A stretch of 36,916 nucleotides of DNA. It comes from Chryseobacterium gleum (lineage in GTDB: Bacteria; Bacteroidota; Bacteroidia; Flavobacteriales_F; PHOS-HE28). Positions 29,119-36,018 of this stretch are shown one piece after another; the first letter of the stretch is position 1; every line of letters begins with the position of its first letter. Made by a program: the position numbers and the translations under genes. Under the pieces are notes generated by a model, which saw only the letters and a program-made list of their open reading frames with translations, had not been told where the DNA came from and ran no database searches. Location of the stretch: assembly GCA_945872795.1 (NCBI GenBank), contig CAMCAZ010000036.1:1-36916 (forward strand), written 5' to 3'.

Positions 29119-29238
29119 GCGGGATTCGCGGTCTTGATTGAAGCGACGAAGTATTGCTCGCTGGGGCAACTGACGGCCGGCGAGTCCTGAGCGGAGCCGA
29201 AGGACGAGGTGGGGGGGGAGTATCGAAGGAATATGTAG
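29119..29238 (+). pseudogene. Third copy of the mutase 3' end, interrupted by a palindrome
   Basis: [18 protein letters not shown], then after an interruption EVGGEYRRNM and a TAG, reproduces the last codons of icmF. The three codons for AMF are replaced by a GTCCT...AGGAC palindrome that brings in a TGA. At DNA level it differs from both other copies, so it is a separate lineage of the tail and not a simple copy of its neighbour. Confidence 0.75.
29184..29205. repeat. REP-like palindrome, variant 3, inside the third mutase tail
   Basis: The stem GTCCT (29184-29188) and AGGAC (29201-29205) encloses GAGCGGAGCCGA. It has the same TGAGC...CGAAG core as the two other palindromes and sits exactly in the gap of the mutase tail alignment. 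Confidence 0.65.
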
Positions 29239-29275
29239 GCACGTGAGACACTGACCATCTTCGACGTGAGGGCCT

Positions 29276-29291
29276 CCTGCTTAAAAGCAGG
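29276..29291. repeat. Small hairpin CCTGCTT-AA-AAGCAGG
   Basis: A perfect 7-bp stem in the 139-base gap between the third mutase tail and the next gene, without a T-run. It may be a weak terminator or another palindromic repeat. Nothing else was seen in this gap. Confidence 0.4.
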
Positions 29292-29377
29292 CGGGGGAAG
29301 GCTCTCCAAGTGGTGGCGCACAGAGCGGGATTTGATGGTCCTCTGAACCTTTGCATCAGTAGCGTTTACGGAACAGT

Positions 29378-29857
29378 ATGCGCCCCATCTCCATCTTCCT
29401 CGCCCTACTGCTTGTGCAAGTGCTGCACGCCCAGTTCCTCTACCCGCGGGCCCGTATACCGCGCATGCCACCGGGAAAGCCGAAACCACATGTGCAGTTC
29501 GCGCCCGCGGCTCCCGGGCTGCCGATATGCGATACACTGCACACCGACGACACCTTGCGCGTGATGGTCATCGGGGAGGTGATGGTGGTGCCCGCCTTCG
29601 ACCCGCGGGTGCCGGTGCACGGGTTCCAACGCAAGGTGGATGGCGTGTGGCAGGACCTACAGCCGCTGCCGCATCCCATCCGTAAGCGCGACCGCTACTA
29701 CCGCGACCGGGGTTGGCCCTCGGTGGGCCTGGTGCCGGCGGTGTGCTACCGGCCCGCAACGGGTGGCTTGTGGGCGCCGGGCGAATACCGCGTGGTGCTC
29801 TTGGAGGCCGGGAAGAAGCCCTTGTTCGTTCCACCGTTCCACGTGGTGGTACGTTGA
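29378..29857 (+). CDS. Small secreted protein, family A copy 1
   Basis: A 159-residue protein with a signal peptide (MRPISIFLALLLVQVLHAQ). The mature region is Pro- and Arg-rich at first (YPRARIPRMPPGKPKPH), then has CDTLHTDDTLRVMVIGEV, PVHGFQRKVDGVWQDLQPL, a segment ending VPAVCYRP, and a final WAPGEYRVVLLEAGKKPLFVPPFHVVV. Two cysteines could form a disulphide. The layout matches the next gene, which supports both being real and makes this a paralogous pair. The fold looks like a small all-beta domain, possibly Ig-like. No known family was recognised and no T9SS tail is present, so it is probably periplasmic. Confidence 0.75.
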   Translation: MRPISIFLALLLVQVLHAQFLYPRARIPRMPPGKPKPHVQFAPAAPGLPICDTLHTDDTLRVMVIGEVMVVPAFDPRVPVHGFQRKVDGVWQDLQPLPHPIRKRDRYYRDRGWPSVGLVPAVCYRPATGGLWAPGEYRVVLLEAGKKPLFVPPFHVVVR

Positions 29858-29910
29858 GCGGTCTGCGACTGTCCATTGAACCGATGTGCTGCTGATGTGT
29901 ACCGGTGGGC

Positions 29911-30375
29911 ATGCGTTCGCTCCTACTCCTCATCGCGTTGGTGTCGGCTCCCTTGCTGCACGCTCAGCCAGTCGACGCAGCACCGTTCATCCGTCCCCCC
30001 GAACCCTCGATCGGCCATCTGTACTCGCGTTCCGGTCGGCCTTCAGCACCGCTCTACTACCTGACCGATACCATCGAGGTGAGGCTGATGGGCTACGTGA
30101 AACTGGACGGTAGTTGCGCCTCCAACCGACCCATTTATGGCTTCCAGCGCAAGGAGGGCAACAGGTGGACGGACTATCTGCCGCCCTGCAACGTGCAGCT
30201 ATGCTGTGGCATGCCCGATCGGTGGTTCCAGGATACCGTTGCGCTGATCCCGGCGCATATGGCGCGACCGGCCTACGGCAAGCCCTGGAAGCCTGGCGAG
30301 TACCGCGCGGTGGTGCTGTTGGTGGGCGACAAGGAGCTGGTGGGACCGCCGTTCACGGTGGTGGCGGGGGAGTGA
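29911..30375 (+). CDS. Small secreted protein, family A copy 2
   Basis: A paralogue (154 residues) of the preceding gene. After a signal peptide (MRSLLLLIALVSAPLLHAQ) it has YYLTDTIEVRLMGYVKLDG, PIYGFQRKEGNRWTDYLPP, a Cys-rich part (CNVQLCCGMPDRWF) absent from copy 1, DTVALIPAHM, and KPWKPGEYRAVVLLVGDKELVGPPFTVVAG. Shared landmarks with copy 1 are GFQRK, the PGEYR strand and the PPF-hxVV end. The ATG at 29911 was preferred; a GTG six bases earlier is also possible. The gap to copy 1 is 53 bases, so they are probably one transcript. Confidence 0.75.
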   Translation: MRSLLLLIALVSAPLLHAQPVDAAPFIRPPEPSIGHLYSRSGRPSAPLYYLTDTIEVRLMGYVKLDGSCASNRPIYGFQRKEGNRWTDYLPPCNVQLCCGMPDRWFQDTVALIPAHMARPAYGKPWKPGEYRAVVLLVGDKELVGPPFTVVAGE

Positions 30376-30379
30376 CGGG

Positions 30380-30394
30380 GGCGGTGTTTCCGCC
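30380..30394 (+). terminator. Possible weak terminator hairpin after the family A pair
   Basis: GGCGG-TGTTT-CCGCC forms a 5-bp stem four bases after the stop codon at 30375, followed by a T-containing stretch (GTTATCTTG) that is not a clean T-run. It overlaps the upstream region of dinD. Confidence 0.35.
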
Positions 30395-30396
30395 GT

Positions 30397-30404
30397 TATC
30401 TTGT
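30397..30404 (+). promoter_or_regulatory. Candidate -7 promoter box (TATCTTGT) of dinD
   Basis: TATCTTGT differs from TAnnTTTG at two places and lies 40 bases upstream of the dinD ATG. A small hairpin GACGC-aaaag-GCGTC lies between them (near 30417-30431) and could be a regulatory site. Confidence 0.3.
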
Positions 30405-30444
30405 CCGTTGCCGATCGACGCAAAAGGCGTCAGGTTGGAGCACA

Positions 30445-31293
30445 ATGAAGAAGGAACAGATCCAGGAATTGTTCGCGCGTTTCGAGGCTGCGAGCGGTGA
30501 AGTGAACGGTGTGGAGTGCTGGAGTGCACGGGAGTTGCAGAGCGTGCTCGGCTACACGGAGTGGCGCAATTTCAACAAGGTGGTCGAGAAGGCACAGGAG
30601 GCCTGCCATGCAGTGGGTGAGGCGGTCTCCGACCATTTTGTTGGGATCAACAAAATGGTCACCATTGGTTCGGGCAGTGAGCGTACGATCGAGGACATCG
30701 CCCTCACGCGTTACGCCTGCTACCTGATCGCCCAGAACGGGGATCCGGCCAAGCCCGCCATCGCCTTCGCCCAAACCTACTTCGCCGTTCAGACCCGGAA
30801 ACAGGAGGTCATAGAGCAACGGTTACTAGACTTGGCGCGCGTAACCGCCCGCGAAAAGTTGATGAAGAGCGAGAAGAAGCTCAGCGGCATCATCTACGAG
30901 AGGGGCGTGGATCATGCCGGCTTCGCAGAGATCCGCAGCAAGGGTGATCAGGCGCTGTTCGGCGGTGCAAGCACGAACGACATGAAGCGCAAGCTGGGCG
31001 CACCCGACAGCCGCCCACTCGCGGACTTCCTTTCCACCTTAGCCATCAAGGCCAAGGACTTCGCCACCGAAATGACGAGTCACAACGTGCTGGAGAAGGA
31101 CCTATGCGGCACCCTGTCCATTGGTGATGAGCATGTGGCGAGCAACAAGGCCGTGCGCAGCAGCATGTTGCAACGCGGCATAAAGCCTGAGGAGCTTCCA
31201 TCCGGCGAGGATGTGAAGAAGGTGGAACGCCGCTTGAAGACCGAGGTGAAGCAGGTGAAGCAGAGCGCGAAGCGCCTGAAGCCGAAACGATGA
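30445..31293 (+). CDS. dinD: DNA damage-inducible protein D
   Basis: A 282-residue cytoplasmic protein of the DinD family, SOS-induced in E. coli, where it acts on RecA filaments. The N-terminal BRO-N-like domain shows the family signature ECWSARELQSVLGYTEWRNF and the stretch DIALTRYACYLIAQNGDP. The middle has the basic helix KLSGIIYERGVDHAGFAEIRSKGDQALFGG, here in parts: SGIIYERGVDH and SKGDQALFGG, then LGAPDSRPLADFL. The C-terminus ends in a Lys-rich helix. Length agrees with the family. Its stop overlaps the start of the next gene by four bases, so a secreted protein is translationally coupled to it, which is an odd pairing. DinD homologues are often patchily distributed, so gain by transfer is possible. 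Confidence 0.88.
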   Translation: MKKEQIQELFARFEAASGEVNGVECWSARELQSVLGYTEWRNFNKVVEKAQEACHAVGEAVSDHFVGINKMVTIGSGSERTIEDIALTRYACYLIAQNGDPAKPAIAFAQTYFAVQTRKQEVIEQRLLDLARVTAREKLMKSEKKLSGIIYERGVDHAGFAEIRSKGDQALFGGASTNDMKRKLGAPDSRPLADFLSTLAIKAKDFATEMTSHNVLEKDLCGTLSIGDEHVASNKAVRSSMLQRGIKPEELPSGEDVKKVERRLKTEVKQVKQSAKRLKPKR

Positions 31294-32246
31294 AGAGCGC
31301 GCGTACCCAAGCCATCAGCTGCCTCTCTTGGTTGATGGCGATCATACTGATGGGCACGGTGAACATCGCCCACGCCCAGACTCTCGTGGTGCTCGTCCAC
31401 GACGAACAGGACAAGCCGCTGACCGGTGCCCACGTGAGCCTGCGCGACGCGCGCGATCGCGGCGTGAAGCCCACGGCGAAGCAGGACGGCGTCTTCACCT
31501 TCGAGGAGGTGCCGGAAGGCTACGATGCCCTGCAGGTGAAGGCCTCCGGCATGCAGATGAACGGCTGCCAGTGGTTCGTTGCGATGCCGGATACCGTGCG
31601 GGTGACGATGCACCCAAGACCGTATTACACGGTGCAAGAGGGCTATCGCCAGGCCCGGCTGGTCTTCGATGAACATCGCCTGGAGCTGGACTTCCGCGAC
31701 GGCGTGAACGATGACAGCTTGCGTCCTTGGTTCAGTGATCAGGGACTCGTGTGTGAACCGCATACCTGCACCTACCTCCGGCGGAAGAACGGCGGCAAGT
31801 TCATGTTGCACCACAACACAGAGCTGGTAGCGGTGCGCACGCACCCGGATGTGAACAGCGCCGGCCTCTATGCCGAGCACCAGAAACGCGATCTGATGGA
31901 GGGCGTCGGCGTGATCCCGCACGTAGGTTTGAGCATGACCGAGCAGCACCAGTACACGGGCATCGTACGGATCACGTTCAACGGGTCCGCCATGAACGAG
32001 CAGGTCAACTTCGGTTACGCGCAGAAGATGAACAGGGTGCTGCGACAGTTCGGATTCCAATTGACCGAGACCTCCTCCGGCTATTTCGATGAATCCACTG
32101 TGCCGATCGCATTCAGCGGTCGCGGCATGGAAGTGAAGCCGGTCTCCGGCTTGGCAGGCCCCTTCCTGATGGGGCAATTGGAGCAGCTGGCGCGACATCC
32201 GTACGTGCGAAGCGTGGAGCTGGTGGTGCCGATGATGCTGGACTGA
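31290..32246 (+). CDS. Secreted protein with a carboxypeptidase regulatory-like N-terminal domain
   Basis: A 318-residue protein with a signal peptide or N-terminal anchor (LSWLMAIILMGTVNIAHAQ). The mature N-terminus is a CarboxypepD_reg-like beta sandwich, seen in LVVLVHDEQDKPLTGAHVSL and the FTFEEVPEGYDALQVKASG turn. Beyond about residue 110 the sequence is not recognised. It contains FSDQGLVCEPHTCTYLRRKNG (two cysteines), a segment with repeated motifs of strand type (YTGIVRITFNGS), and ends with HPYVRSVELVVPMMLD. No T9SS tail was seen. The start ATG overlaps the dinD stop (ATGA), so translation is probably coupled. Confidence 0.75.
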   Translation: MKSARTQAISCLSWLMAIILMGTVNIAHAQTLVVLVHDEQDKPLTGAHVSLRDARDRGVKPTAKQDGVFTFEEVPEGYDALQVKASGMQMNGCQWFVAMPDTVRVTMHPRPYYTVQEGYRQARLVFDEHRLELDFRDGVNDDSLRPWFSDQGLVCEPHTCTYLRRKNGGKFMLHHNTELVAVRTHPDVNSAGLYAEHQKRDLMEGVGVIPHVGLSMTEQHQYTGIVRITFNGSAMNEQVNFGYAQKMNRVLRQFGFQLTETSSGYFDESTVPIAFSGRGMEVKPVSGLAGPFLMGQLEQLARHPYVRSVELVVPMMLD

Positions 32247-32299
32247 GCAGCAGGCCCTAGCCAGCCTTGATCGAAGTTCGACCCCGATACACTGCCCCC

Positions 32300-32638
32300 A
32301 TGCGCATCCTCCTGAGCCTTCTTCTGGTGACACACGGGTCCCTTCTCCTTGCCCAAACGCCGAAAGCGCTGAACGGACTTCAGTACCGCGGCACGGCTTA
32401 GGCCGAACACCAGGACGGTTGTGAGGGCTGCGGCAATCCGGGGCACGTGGCATTCGGACCCGGGAATACGGTGAACTATTCCCTCCCGGGGGCGGACATT
32501 ATTGCGTCAGAGGGCTATAAGTGGAAGCGGGACACGGTTCGCCTTACCGAAAGCAAGTTCACGATGGAATTAAGCGGCGACACGCTTTTCTTCACAGCCT
32601 ACGACCACAGGCACGTGTACCTGCGGTCGCGCGAGTAG
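32300..32638 (+). pseudogene. Small secreted protein gene with an in-frame TAG
   Basis: ATG at 32300 starts a good signal peptide (MRILLSLLLVTHGSLLLAQ), and the frame goes on for 14 residues to a TAG at 32399. The same frame then stays open for 78 codons with protein-like content: a cysteine pair in CEGCGNPGH, then YKWKRDTVRLTESKFTMEL, GDTLFFTAYDHRHVYL and a TAG at 32638. The single stop between a signal peptide and its mature domain points to one recent nonsense change, a base error, or read-through. The family was not recognised. Confidence 0.6.
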
Positions 32639-32774
32639 CCGCCCGGTGCCCCGCGCTGCCACCCCAACGCGTTCCACGCGCTCGGCGATCTCAGCCGGCG
32701 AGAGGGCACAGGAACCGAACAGGGCCGGAAGGTCTTCCATATCCCGAATATCGGTACGACCGCCCATCCCTGAG

Positions 32775-32928
32775 CTAAGGGGTGCGCGCTGCACAGGTGG
32801 CCATCGGAGCGGCGTTCCGCGAGCGCACCACCTTGGACCTCACCGATCTTGCGCCGGGCGTCTACTTCGTGGAACTGCGTGGGCAGGAAAGCGGCCAGCG
32901 ACTGGTGCAGCGGATGGTGCGCTGGTGA
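32775..32928 (+). pseudogene. Orphan C-terminal end of a T9SS sorting domain
   Basis: The plus strand encodes AAFRERTTLDLTDLAPGVYFVELRGQESG and further to a stop at 32928, here recognised by its parts TLDLTDLAPGVYFVEL and RLVQRMVRW. That is the final two strands of a type A sorting domain. An in-frame TAA closes it upstream near 32769 and no cargo protein is attached. The 32639-33024 interval otherwise holds only the hairpin at 32973. Confidence 0.6.
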
Positions 32929-32972
32929 GCGGTCGGCAGGTGCCTGCCCAATGCAGGTGGGCAACCGGGCCG

Positions 32973-33004
32973 GCAGGGTCTCCTCGTGCCTGGGGAGACC
33001 CTGC
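32973..33004. repeat. 11-bp inverted repeat between converging genes
   Basis: GCAGGGTCTCC (32973-32983) and GGAGACCCTGC (32994-33004) form a perfect stem with a 10-base loop, just past the stop of the GH5 gene. It lacks a T-run on either side, so any terminator role would not be of the classical type. Confidence 0.5.
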
Positions 33005-33024
33005 AACGGCCTCGGACAAGGTCA

Positions 33025-34311
33025 TTATTTATCGGGAAGGGCGAACCCCAGCACCCTTACCAGCGCCTCGTTATAGCTGCAGCGCTCCAGCTGCGACACC
33101 TGCACCACGCGCTCCAGCGCCTGCTGAAGCTCCTGTGCGCTAGGCTGCCGTGCACGCTTCACGTTCGACATCCAGTCGATCACATCCCGCGTGGTGGGGT
33201 CGATGTCGAAGGTGAGGAGCGACATGTGCAGGTCCTTGAAGGGGATGAAGAACCAGTTGCCGTAGTAGGGTGGCCGTTTCTTCTCCTCCGGGCCCGTGGG
33301 CAGCTTCAGGCCCTTCCACATGTAGATGGTCCATCCGTCAAGGTCCGGCTCGGCGTCCATCAAGGCGGCCTGCTCCCCGATGGCGGCCATGCGGTTGATG
33401 CCCCACTCCCCGCAGAACACGGGACGATCGTGCTGCCTGGCGCTCTTCATGAAGCGCGGCAGGTGCTTGGTCATCTTCAGCCCGAACCAGGTGTAGAAGT
33501 GGAAGGAATAGGCCCCGTTCGCATCCAGCAGGTTGTCGTACCGTGCCAGCACGTCCAGGTCGTTGGCGTGGTTGTTCCCCTCGTACACGATCATGTGGTG
33601 CTTGTCCACCGCACGGATGGCCGCAGTGATGTCCCCGTAGACGTCCAGGAGCTCCAGCTCGCGCTTGTTCGGGAGGGACGGCTCGTTGAGCAGGTCGTAG
33701 CCAAGGATCATCTCCTCGTCCTTGAAATGTGCCGCGATGCGGGCCCAGATCTCGATGGTCCTGCGCTGACCGGCGGGGGAGTCCCACAGCATGGTATCGC
33801 CCTTCACGTAGCCGGTGCACCACAGCTTGTCCGGAGCCTTCGGCGGCACCATCATGACGGGCAGCACGGCGATGCCGGTCTCCTTGAACACGGGCATTAG
33901 GCGGTCCAGACCATTGAAGAACCATTGCTCGGTGCGCTCCGAATTGAACAGCACCGCATCGAACCCGATGCGCACGCAGTTGATGCCCATGCGCTTCATC
34001 AGCCGCACATCCTCTGCCACGAGGAAGGAGTCCGTCATGGTCTTCAGGTGCTGCTGGTAAGCCTCGGCACCGATCACGGAGGAGACCCTGGCGGCGGTCG
34101 TCTTCTGGGCCGTCTGCGCCCCGCCCAGCACGTAGTTCTCCTGGTAGAGCCAGCAGCTCACGTTCACGCCCTTGATCCGGAAAGGCTGTCCGTCCGGACC
34201 TACGATGGTGCCGCCCTCGCGGTGGAAGAAGCCATTGCCAGCCGCAGACCATGCCGTGAGCGCAGATGCGGTGAGTTGGAGGAGCAGGAGGAGCCTGGCC
34301 GGACGGTTCAT
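33025..34311 (-). CDS. Secreted glycoside hydrolase family 5 (cellulase-like)
   Basis: A 428-residue exported enzyme with a GH5 TIM-barrel. After a signal peptide (ARLLLLLQLTASALTAWSAAG) come the usual opening (GPDGQPFRIKGVNVSCWLYQ), MKRMGINCVRIGFD on strand 2, the acid/base Glu in DLLNEPSLP (about E210), FHFYTWF with its aromatic residue, and the nucleophile Glu in FCGEWGI (about E302), followed by DLDGWTIYMWKG. GH5 enzymes cut beta-1,4-linked glucans, mannans or related polymers; the substrate here cannot be told. A region past residue 370 (RDVIDWMSNVKRARQPSAQ) is helical and not part of the core. No T9SS tail is seen, so it is probably periplasmic or secreted by another route. The start is the second ATG (MNRPAR). 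Confidence 0.88.
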   Translation of the reverse strand: MNRPARLLLLLQLTASALTAWSAAGNGFFHREGGTIVGPDGQPFRIKGVNVSCWLYQENYVLGGAQTAQKTTAARVSSVIGAEAYQQHLKTMTDSFLVAEDVRLMKRMGINCVRIGFDAVLFNSERTEQWFFNGLDRLMPVFKETGIAVLPVMMVPPKAPDKLWCTGYVKGDTMLWDSPAGQRRTIEIWARIAAHFKDEEMILGYDLLNEPSLPNKRELELLDVYGDITAAIRAVDKHHMIVYEGNNHANDLDVLARYDNLLDANGAYSFHFYTWFGLKMTKHLPRFMKSARQHDRPVFCGEWGINRMAAIGEQAALMDAEPDLDGWTIYMWKGLKLPTGPEEKKRPPYYGNWFFIPFKDLHMSLLTFDIDPTTRDVIDWMSNVKRARQPSAQELQQALERVVQVSQLERCSYNEALVRVLGFALPDK

Positions 34312-34432
34312 GAGCATGGATGCAACGGAGTATTGATGCAGGGACGAAGCCGGGCTTTGCGGCGAACTGTGCGCCGGGCGCGGAAAGCTATCATGAGGCC
34401 CACTTCGCCTTCAAGCAAGTGGCCGACCGCTG

Positions 34433-34650
34433 TCAACGAAGCAGTGTTACGTGCCCGGTGGCCCGGCGCAGGCGACCTGCGGGCCCCTTGTACTCCACGA
34501 TGTACGCATAGACCCCATCGGGGCTTGGCACACCGCCATACTGGCCATCCCAGTCCCTGGCGGGAACGGTGGACAGGAATATCTCCTGGCCCCATCGGTC
34601 GAACACCAGGAACCGGTATTCCGGGATCGCGCAGGACAGCACCGGCGTGC
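34433..34650 (-). pseudogene. Fragment of a T9SS type B (CHU_C-like) sorting domain
   Basis: The minus strand encodes EYRFLVFDRWGQEIFLST, DWDGQYGGVPSPDGVYAYIVEY and a final ATGHVTLLR before a TGA at 34433. This is the conserved second half of the gliding-motility type B C-terminal domain (FDRWGQxIF, WDGxxxGxxxPxGVYxY). The usual PNxFSPNGDG start and any cargo domain are missing, and the open frame begins with unrelated residues near 34705. It is a truncated gene end. It is followed downstream by GH5 on the same strand. Confidence 0.7.
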
Positions 34651-34802
34651 CTGGCACTGAGCCGACCCTGCGCGTGGACATGCCGGTCGATGGCACGACG
34701 AGCACGTTGGTGGACGTGACCGAGCTGCCCTACGGACGCTACACCGGCTATTTGCGGTGGGGTGATAGGGAGAGCGTGTTCCTGCTGACGTTCGGTTGGT
34801 GA
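34650..34802 (+). pseudogene. Fragment of a T9SS type A sorting domain, on the opposite strand
   Basis: The plus strand reads LRVDMPVDGTTSTLVDVTE, LPYGRYTGYLRWGDRES and FLLTFGW before a stop at 34802, the last strands of a type A sorting domain. It starts close to where the minus-strand type B fragment begins, so two sorting-domain ends from different genes meet head to head at about 34650. No start codon or cargo region belongs to it. Confidence 0.5.
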
Positions 34803-34852
34803 GCTGGTTCCCATGCGCTGTTGCCTGTTCCTCCTTCTCGCGCCCTAGGGGC

Positions 34853-35938
34853 TCAGAGCCCCAGTGCCGGTATAAAAGGTCCGGCGCCCTTGATCCGCCA
34901 GCCGGCGGCGAGGCGCGCGCTGCCGTAGCCCGTGCCCATGGTCACCTCGGGTGATACGTTGCCGCTGCTCGCGAAACTGAAGGATGTAAGGCCCAGATAC
35001 CAGCGGTCGCCCACGTAGCCCAGGCCCATGCGCAGCTCGCCGGTGGCGGCCAGGTCCCAGCCGCTGGTCAGGGTGCTGCCATCATTGCCGCGCACCTGCT
35101 GCTGCTGCGCCCCCAGGCCAGGCACCACCATCACGGTGAAGAAGCCGTGCTGCCAGAACGCGAAGGTGTGCGTGTAGCCGCCCGTGATGCTCATGGTCCA
35201 GCGTCGCACTTCGGACAGGACCACCGGCACCTCATATTGCTCGGCCTGTTGCACCGGGAAGAGCGGCGAAGCGGCGCGTGTGCGGGTGTACCAGAACGCG
35301 CCCCCGGCGGTGAAGCTGCCGGCACTGCGTTTCTGCCGTTCCATCTGCCACAGCGCCGCGGTCTGCGAGAAGCGGCGGGAGTTGAACCCGTGGTTGATGG
35401 AAGCCCCATAGCTCAGGTTCTCCAGGTCGCCGCGCACGGGATAGGGGTCGCCCTCCTCCCACTCGGGGTCCAGTACCGTGGGGTCCTCCACGTAGAAACC
35501 GGTGCTGGAGCGGATGAAATTGCGGAACCACCAGCTTCGCCCCGTGTAGCCGAAACCGAAGCCCTGGCCCGTGGTCGTACCCTTGGCCGTGTCCAGCGTG
35601 CTCACTCCGGCGATGCTGGTGGTGTATTCCACGCCCAGCCACTTGTAGTCCAAGGCCAGGCCGTACTGCACCGGCGTGTTGGTGGAAAAGTCCAGGCTGC
35701 GCCCGTCGCGTCGGTCCAGGCTCAGGGTGTTGCTCTGGTGGGCCATCACCGGGCTCAGCACCAGGTCGTCCCGGTAGCTCACCACGTAGGCCGTGTCGTA
35801 GTCCGGGCCCTGCGTGCTGTCGCCGTTCAGCAGCCGGTACACGGTGTCCCAGAACTGGGCCCGGGCAGGCGTCTGGCACAGCAGGCCGAGGAGCAGTAGG
35901 AGCATTCCCTTTGGCACGCCGAAAAATAGGCGGCGCAT
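34853..35938 (-). CDS. DUF4421 family outer-membrane protein
   Basis: A 361-residue protein with a signal peptide (MLLLLLGLLCQTPARAQ) and a beta-strand-rich body typical of DUF4421, predicted small outer-membrane barrels of Bacteroidota. Family landmarks: DTAYVVSYRDDLVLSP, LDFSTNTPVQYGLALDYKWLG, and TGRSWWFRNF. Alternating hydrophobic strands follow (MSITGGYTHTFAFW, FFTVMVVPGLGAQQQQV, LAATGELRMGLGYVGDRWYLG). The start at 35938 (MRRLFFGVPKG) precedes the signal peptide; the longer open frame overlaps the next gene and is unlikely. Role unknown. The gene lies 80 bases after the T9SS protein gene on the same strand and may share its transcript. Confidence 0.82.
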   Translation of the reverse strand: MRRLFFGVPKGMLLLLLGLLCQTPARAQFWDTVYRLLNGDSTQGPDYDTAYVVSYRDDLVLSPVMAHQSNTLSLDRRDGRSLDFSTNTPVQYGLALDYKWLGVEYTTSIAGVSTLDTAKGTTTGQGFGFGYTGRSWWFRNFIRSSTGFYVEDPTVLDPEWEEGDPYPVRGDLENLSYGASINHGFNSRRFSQTAALWQMERQKRSAGSFTAGGAFWYTRTRAASPLFPVQQAEQYEVPVVLSEVRRWTMSITGGYTHTFAFWQHGFFTVMVVPGLGAQQQQVRGNDGSTLTSGWDLAATGELRMGLGYVGDRWYLGLTSFSFASSGNVSPEVTMGTGYGSARLAAGWRIKGAGPFIPALGL

Positions 35939-36018
35939 GCCAGTGTGCGCCCCGGAGCGGCAACTATTTGTCGCAGCGGGACCAACGGGTCGTATACCCA
36001 CTGGTCCATCCGCCCCCA

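Noticed and set aside
29347-29354. AACCTTTG as a promoter box for the first small secreted gene
   Set aside because: It lacks the leading T of TAnnTTTG and has no well-placed -33 element, so it was not listed.
32973-33004. Perfect hairpin considered as a terminator for the GH5 gene
   Set aside because: There is no T-run after the stem on either strand, so it was kept only as an inverted repeat.
34349-34440. Plus-strand stretch reading ESYHEAHFAFKQVAD, suggestive of a coding relic
   Set aside because: It is too short, has no start and no recognised family; it may be chance.
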